A stretch of DNA of 64,000 bases, taken from the NCBI RefSeq assembly GCF_026391055.1, contig NZ_JAPLET010000029.1, forward strand, positions 186,001 through 250,000. The letters are read 5' to 3'. Positions within the stretch are counted from its first letter, which is position 1. Each line of letters starts with the position of its first letter. Source of the DNA: Spirosoma sp. (GTDB lineage: Bacteria > Bacteroidota > Bacteroidia > Cytophagales > Spirosomataceae). The position numbers were made by a program, and so were the translations under genes. This document shows, in pieces, positions 59,562 through 64,000 of this stretch. Under the pieces are notes generated by a model. The model was not told the DNA's origin. It searched no databases and worked only from the letters and a program-made list of their open reading frames with translations.

Positions 59562-61823
59562 TTACGGCAACGCAAACGCTACATACGAGCCACCCGGCTT
59601 CAGGCCATAGCGGGTACCACCCGCAGCAATGACGATATACTGCTTTCCGCCAGCCATATAGGTTATGGGTGTGGCGAAGCCCCCGGCGGGTAATTTATAC
59701 TCCCACACGATTTTACCGGTTTTTCGGTCAAATGCCCGAAGCTTTTCATCATATGTGGCTGCAATAAAAACCAGCCCACCCGCCGTCACGATGGGGCCAC
59801 CGTGGTTTTCGGTGCCGGTGGGGGGAATCCCTTTTTTCGATAGTTCGGGGTATTCGCCCAGTGGTACCTGCCAGAGGTACTCGCCCGTGTTGAGGTTGAT
59901 GGCGTTCAGCGTACCCCAGGGCGGTTTAATAGCCGGGTAATTATCCTGATCGCGAAACTGCGTATTGCCGTTGTTCAGATACGGTGGCGTATAGGGGAAG
60001 TCTTCTCCCTCAGCCGTAGGCGTGTTCACCACCGAACTGTGCTGGTCGTTGGCAGCTATGGCCGCCGTGGACGCGGCCGCCGTGGATGCGGGTTTGGTGT
60101 CGAGTTTGAACAGGTATCGGACAATAGCCTCCCGATCATCGGCAGACAGGTGCCCGAACGACGGCATACGGCCCCGGCCCGTTATCAGAATGGAAGTTAC
60201 CTGCTCTTTCGTCAAACGCTTGTCAACGTCCGTCAAATTCGGGTAGGCCTGGGCCGTCTGGCTTGCTCCCCCCGATTTTTCACCCGCAGCATGACAAACG
60301 GCGCAGTTGGTGTTGAACAGGCTGCCGCCCCGTGTTAGGGCTACACCACCGGCCTGCGCCCGAACGTCGCGCATTTTGAGCCACCAGAGCATGGTGTTCG
60401 CATTTTGGTACAGAATTCCGTCCGGATCGGCAGCATTGCCGCCCCATTCGGCCCCGCCCCCGAAGCCGTAATACAGCGTCCCTTCAATACTGGGCGGCAT
60501 ATATTTGCTCCCATGTCGACTGTTGCGGTAACGGTCGAGGACGTAAGCGTGGGCTTCGGGCGTACGGGTCGTGATTTCGTTTTCGGTCAGCTCCTGCCGG
60601 ACAAACGGAGCCGGTTTAGTTGGCACGGGCTGTGTAGGCCAGGGCTTTTCGCCGGGTAAGGCGGGCGATGTCATAACCGGAACTTCTTTCACCGGAAAGA
60701 GTGGTTTACCCGTGTCGCGATCCAGGACAAATACATAGCCGTCTTTGGTGGCCTGCGCTACGGCGTCGACCATCCGGGGCCGACCGTCGGGGCCTTTGTG
60801 TTTTACCGTGATAAGGTTCGGCGGACAGGGCAGATCGCGGTCCCACAAATCGTGGTGAACTGTCTGGAAATGCCACACCCGTTTGCCGGTGGCGGCATTC
60901 AGCGCAATGACACAGTTGGCAAACAGATTCTGGCCGGGGCGGGCACCTCCGTAAAAATCGACGGAGGGCGAACCGGTACCGGCGTACACGACACCGCGTT
61001 TTTCGTCGAGCACCATACCCGCCCAGCAGTTGGCACCCCCCAGCTTTTTGTAGGAATCTTTGCCCCAGGTTTCGTAGCCGTACTCACCCGGCAGCGGGAT
61101 GGTATGGAACACCCAGGCAAGTTTACCCGTCCGTACATTAAACGCCCGGATGTAGCCCGGTGGCGCGTCGCCCCCCTCGTTAACGGCTGAGCCGGTGATG
61201 AGCATATCCTTGTAGATAACGCCGGGTGTCGTAACGCGAATGGACAGGTTCGCCACGTCGTGGCCGATGGTTTCCTTATCGCCAAGTCCTTCGTGCAGAT
61301 CGACCTTTCCCTGCTTGCCGAAGCTCTCGACCGGCTTACCGGTGTTTGCATTAATGGCATACAGAAAGGAACCCACGGTGTACAGCACCCGCTTGTCGTT
61401 GCCATCTTCCCAGTACATCACCCCACGCATCGGGTGAAACCGGGGCTTGGTGTCGGGGTCGGCAAAGGGGTCGAACTGCCAGTGTTGCTTACCCGTAGCA
61501 GCATCTACGGCAAAGAGTTTTAGCCGGGGCGAGGTGCCGTAGAGAACACCGTTGACCACGATGGGCTGGCACTGAATATCCATCCCCCGTTGCGAGGCAT
61601 CCTTATTATCGCCGGTGTCGTAGCTCCACGCCAGCTTCAGGTTTTTTACATTTTGTGTGTTGATCTGCGTTAGTTTCGAGTATCGGTTACCCGCGTTATT
61701 GCCGCCATAGGTCGGCCAGTCGTCGTTGGGGGGCGACTGGTTTATTGGTTTCGGGGCGTCTTTCAGGGACACAAAACTTCCCAGAATGAGCAGACCGAGT
61801 AAGGGTTTCAGGTATGTATTCAT
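59562..61823 (-). CDS. PQQ-dependent sugar dehydrogenase with an inserted cytochrome c domain
   Basis: 753 residues with a signal peptide (about 1-20). An eight-bladed PQQ propeller begins DWPTYGGNNAGNRYSKLTQI and shows repeated tryptophan-docking motifs (ATGKQHWQF, TGKLAWVFHT, TGKRVWHFQT, TGKIVWEYKL). HDLWDRDLPCPP is the typical PQQ-site segment. A cytochrome c domain with CAVCH at 507-511 and a probable axial Met in GRMPSFG is inserted before the last blades, which resume at about 600. It oxidises sugars or alcohols in the periplasm. It precedes the kinase gene by 21 bases, so its sugar-acid product may feed that route. Confidence 0.93.
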   Translation of the reverse strand: MNTYLKPLLGLLILGSFVSLKDAPKPINQSPPNDDWPTYGGNNAGNRYSKLTQINTQNVKNLKLAWSYDTGDNKDASQRGMDIQCQPIVVNGVLYGTSPRLKLFAVDAATGKQHWQFDPFADPDTKPRFHPMRGVMYWEDGNDKRVLYTVGSFLYAINANTGKPVESFGKQGKVDLHEGLGDKETIGHDVANLSIRVTTPGVIYKDMLITGSAVNEGGDAPPGYIRAFNVRTGKLAWVFHTIPLPGEYGYETWGKDSYKKLGGANCWAGMVLDEKRGVVYAGTGSPSVDFYGGARPGQNLFANCVIALNAATGKRVWHFQTVHHDLWDRDLPCPPNLITVKHKGPDGRPRMVDAVAQATKDGYVFVLDRDTGKPLFPVKEVPVMTSPALPGEKPWPTQPVPTKPAPFVRQELTENEITTRTPEAHAYVLDRYRNSRHGSKYMPPSIEGTLYYGFGGGAEWGGNAADPDGILYQNANTMLWWLKMRDVRAQAGGVALTRGGSLFNTNCAVCHAAGEKSGGASQTAQAYPNLTDVDKRLTKEQVTSILITGRGRMPSFGHLSADDREAIVRYLFKLDTKPASTAAASTAAIAANDQHSSVVNTPTAEGEDFPYTPPYLNNGNTQFRDQDNYPAIKPPWGTLNAINLNTGEYLWQVPLGEYPELSKKGIPPTGTENHGGPIVTAGGLVFIAATYDEKLRAFDRKTGKIVWEYKLPAGGFATPITYMAGGKQYIVIAAGGTRYGLKPGGSYVAFALP

Positions 61824-61844
61824 GGATTTGTTGAAGAGGTGTGG

Positions 61845-62828
61845 CTACCTCCCTTTTTCATAAAATTCGTACGCTATTTTCCATGTCACTTCTTTTCCGG
61901 GGGGCGCTTCCAACCTGATGTACGGCTCCGGACAGGAGGTGGTGGCGCAGGCCCAGTACACCAGCTTTTCCATGGGCTGATCGCTGGTGATATGGACGCC
62001 CGCTCCCGTTTTTTGATTCTCGATACGGATATCGTAATCGCTGGCCGTTGGCCCAAAACCGTGAACATCCGCCGTATACACGTTCTCTTTTTTCTCCAGA
62101 TTACGGGCGTAAACAAACCGGTTGTCCTGCGTCACAATGAGGCTCCCGAATCCTTTTCCTTCGGCTTTTACGGCATACGGAAACCGGATTTCGATGCCGG
62201 GACCGGTGGGTTCTTTGTCGATGATGAAGAAATTGTGGTCGTACACGCTCGTTTTGATGGGCAACTTGCCAGTGTTTTTCAGGCTGTGTTCCAACACCAA
62301 TTCCGGTTTGCCCTTGATGAGCCTTACCGTTTTTCGGTACACATAGCCGTAGCCCGTTGGGTCGTTCAGTTCATGCGTAAACTCAATACGGTCTTTACGC
62401 CGTTTTACCGTCCATTTGCCGTGGTCAGCCACTTCATAATTGCTCGCAAAAGTGTAGGGCTTGTCGGCAGCTTTGCGAAGGGTACCCACGCCAATCTTCA
62501 CGAACGTATCCCCGGTTTTGGCCTCGGCATAACCCAGGGGCGTAAACTCCTCGGCAGGGCCGTTGATGGCATCGTGCATCTTAGGGTCGTAGTTCTCAAA
62601 CCACTGGTCCACGAAACTGTGCCCTTTGTACGTCAGGCTTTTAAACGCCCCCGACCAGTCGAAACGGGTGCCCTGATAATAGCCCTGCTGTTCATCCGGC
62701 ATATAAAGCGTTGTCTGAATAACACCGTTGGACAGGTCAGCCTGCGGCCAGTCGGCCAGAGGGACGGTTGTGCTGCACAAGCCGACTACGGCAAAGGCGG
62801 GGAGAAGGATACGTTTCAGGCTGGACAT
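61845..62828 (-). CDS. Secreted protein, probable galactose-mutarotase-like fold
   Basis: 327 residues with an N-terminal signal segment (about 7-22). The mature chain is beta-rich, in the style of aldose-1-epimerase-like supersandwich proteins: TRFDWSGAFKSLTYKG near the start, RKTVRLIKGKPELVLEHSLKNTG, a TSVYDHNFF histidine and EPYIRLEAPPGKEVTWK near the end. A mutarotase or a sugar-binding role is plausible; I could not match a named family. It lies between the SusD gene and the PQQ dehydrogenase gene on the same strand. Confidence 0.75.
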   Translation of the reverse strand: MSSLKRILLPAFAVVGLCSTTVPLADWPQADLSNGVIQTTLYMPDEQQGYYQGTRFDWSGAFKSLTYKGHSFVDQWFENYDPKMHDAINGPAEEFTPLGYAEAKTGDTFVKIGVGTLRKAADKPYTFASNYEVADHGKWTVKRRKDRIEFTHELNDPTGYGYVYRKTVRLIKGKPELVLEHSLKNTGKLPIKTSVYDHNFFIIDKEPTGPGIEIRFPYAVKAEGKGFGSLIVTQDNRFVYARNLEKKENVYTADVHGFGPTASDYDIRIENQKTGAGVHITSDQPMEKLVYWACATTSCPEPYIRLEAPPGKEVTWKIAYEFYEKGR

Positions 62829-62847
62829 TTGGTGGATTGGTTAAGTC

Positions 62848-62937
62848 GTGGAATGGTGGAGTGAGTGGAGTGGTGTCGGGTCCTGGAACGCCAGCCCGGT
62901 CAGACCCGACACCACTCCACTCACTCCACCATTCCAC
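62848..62937. terminator. Perfect 35-bp inverted repeat after susD
   Basis: 62848-62882 and 62903-62937 are exact complements with a 20-base loop, the longest hairpin in the window. The right arm's last base is the first base of the susD stop triplet on the plus strand. It holds the GTGAGTGGAGT word also found in the hairpin at 4739-4799. It should strongly separate the susD transcript from the mutarotase-like gene. Confidence 0.65.
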
Positions 62938-64000
62938 TAATTTAAATTCGGGTTCAGCGACGTGTCACTATACGGCAGCGGGAACCAGTAATTGGCTTTT
63001 GTGATCGCTTTGATTGGTTGCAGGTCGTCAGGGCTCTTTTTGGCGTTGGCGGCTTCCACCTGTTCGAGCCGGACGAGGTCGAACCAACGGGTGCGCTCGG
63101 CGGCAAATTCCCAGGCTCGCTCCTCTACGACGGCGTCGGCAAACTGGCTGGCGGTCAGCCCATCACCGGGAGTTAGCGCTTTGGTTCCAGCAGCCCGTCC
63201 GCGCAACCGTACCTGATTCAGCGCATCATAGGCTGCCTGGTCGGGACCGCCGGTGCCCCGTGCTTTCGCTTCGGCGTAGATGGTCAGCACGTGGGCGTAG
63301 CGCATCATGACCGAGGGCAGCGAAATGCTCGACGTGACGATGTTTCCCTTGATGTACCACTTTTGGTAATACGGGTGCCGGGTCAGGCTTTGCTGCCACG
63401 GAATGGTAGAGGCCCCCAAACCAAACTGGGTGCGGAACGTCTTGTCTTTGCGGGGCCCTTCGGGGAACATCGCGAAGAAATTCAACTCCGCAAACATATC
63501 GTCCCAGCCGCCTTCTTCGCCGGGCATAGCCGTGTTGCCGTAGGTCGCATTGGCCGTGCCGCTGCCTGCCGCAAAGCCGCTGATTTGATAGACCGATTCG
63601 GGGATGATAGCCACCGCCGGGTCGTTTTCAAAGACGGCGGCAAAAGTAGGCATTAACTGAAATCCATACAGGGTGCTGTTGTTGATCACCTCTTTTGCTT
63701 TGGTCGCTGCGAGGTCATATTTGTCAGTTTGCTTTAACGGCCAGCCCGCCATTGTCAGGTACACATCGGCCAGAAATGCCTTCGCCGAGCCCGCATTGGG
63801 CCGACCCGGATCGCGCCGGGTGTTGGGCAGCATGGTTTCGGCTTTCTTTAGATCCGACACGATCAGGTCATACACCTGCGCTACCGTCGATTTTTTGATG
63901 GTCAGCAAACTATCCGAATATTCCCCCGCCGTAACGAGCGGAATATTGCCATAAAAGCGCGTCAGCCAGTAATACGAAAAGCCCCGGATGAAGTAGGCTT
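62937..64000 (-). CDS. SusD/RagB-family outer-membrane lipoprotein, 3' part
   Basis: The frame is open to the right window edge: upstream of residue LTIKKS the codons read on as YFIRGFSYYWLTRFYGNIP, a hallmark SusD segment, so the gene continues outside and the internal start at 63908 is not real. About 354 residues are visible. It is of the classical RagB/SusD type (C-terminal ERAWEFAAERTRWFDLVRLEQ and YWFPLPYSD), unlike the three SusD-like_2 proteins elsewhere in the window. A susC gene is expected further right. Confidence 0.93.
   Translation of the reverse strand, partial: AYFIRGFSYYWLTRFYGNIPLVTAGEYSDSLLTIKKSTVAQVYDLIVSDLKKAETMLPNTRRDPGRPNAGSAKAFLADVYLTMAGWPLKQTDKYDLAATKAKEVINNSTLYGFQLMPTFAAVFENDPAVAIIPESVYQISGFAAGSGTANATYGNTAMPGEEGGWDDMFAELNFFAMFPEGPRKDKTFRTQFGLGASTIPWQQSLTRHPYYQKWYIKGNIVTSSISLPSVMMRYAHVLTIYAEAKARGTGGPDQAAYDALNQVRLRGRAAGTKALTPGDGLTASQFADAVVEERAWEFAAERTRWFDLVRLEQVEAANAKKSPDDLQPIKAITKANYWFPLPYSDTSLNPNLN

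Noticed and set aside
61839-62864. 341-codon plus-strand open frame
   Set aside because: It lies exactly opposite the mutarotase-like gene (61845-62828), has no recognisable protein features, and starts inside that gene's stop region. It is an antisense shadow in GC-rich sequence.

Overview
The window comes from a Bacteroidota bacterium, most likely a Spirosoma-like member of the Cytophagales. The reasons are four SusC/SusD loci (two cut by the window edges), FecR and ECF-sigma type regulation, ASPIC/UnbV FG-GAP lipoproteins, GC-rich genes separated by AT-rich spacers, and many Tat-type signals in sugar-acid enzymes. No rRNA, tRNA, phage, insertion sequence or CRISPR array was seen. The taxonomic assignment is inference from gene content only.

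Layout. 1-4734: the 3' end of a SusC receptor, a SusD lipoprotein and a small accessory lipoprotein. 4866-7694: exported M14 metallopeptidase. 7793-18213: a sugar/sugar-acid oxidation neighbourhood (cupin, MFS acid-sugar transporter, two SDR dehydrogenases, exported TIM-barrel isomerase, large heme-c dehydrogenase, SMP-30 lactonase) with two small beta-barrels and a small lipoprotein. 18357-27326: ECF sigma factor and a SusC-SusD-FG-GAP operon. 27652-38327: hydrolases and accessory enzymes (tandem SGNH esterase, GH75-like chitosanase, GH20 hexosaminidase, two FAD oxidoreductases) and a GT1 glycosyltransferase. 38430-53712: one long minus-strand block reading FecR, SusC, SusD, RidA, CBM9-like, SelA-like PLP enzyme, amidohydrolase, PQQ-type dehydrogenase/cytochrome c, RidA, SelA-like PLP enzyme, amidohydrolase. 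54060-62828: dipeptidase, 3-hydroxyacyl-CoA dehydrogenase-like enzyme, hexuronate-type MFS carrier, KDPG aldolase, 2-keto-3-deoxy-sugar kinase, PQQ dehydrogenase with inserted cytochrome c, and a mutarotase-fold protein. 62937-64000: 3' end of another SusD gene.

The most unusual content is in 38.4-47.2 kb: a RidA / SelA-like PLP enzyme / amidohydrolase cassette present twice, with every member carrying an export signal (Tat type on RidA and the PLP enzyme, Sec type on the amidohydrolase). With the flanking quinoprotein dehydrogenases, the hexuronate-type carrier, the 2-keto-3-deoxy-sugar kinase and KDPG aldolase, a coherent though unproven model is: an acylated amino-sugar acid or similar amino acid is formed by oxidation, deacylated, and deaminated by beta-elimination in the periplasm with RidA clearing the imine; the 2-keto-3-deoxy acid is imported, phosphorylated and cleaved to pyruvate and glyceraldehyde 3-phosphate. 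GH20 and GH75-like enzymes nearby fit an amino-sugar diet.

A second pervasive feature is that most intergenic gaps hold a long, often perfect inverted repeat (up to 35 bp arms) whose arms mostly differ from site to site and generally lack a T-run. They look like terminators or RNA-processing hairpins and several reach into stop codons. A cluster of four REP-like palindromic units lies at 53837-54107 and supplies the last codons of the dipeptidase gene.
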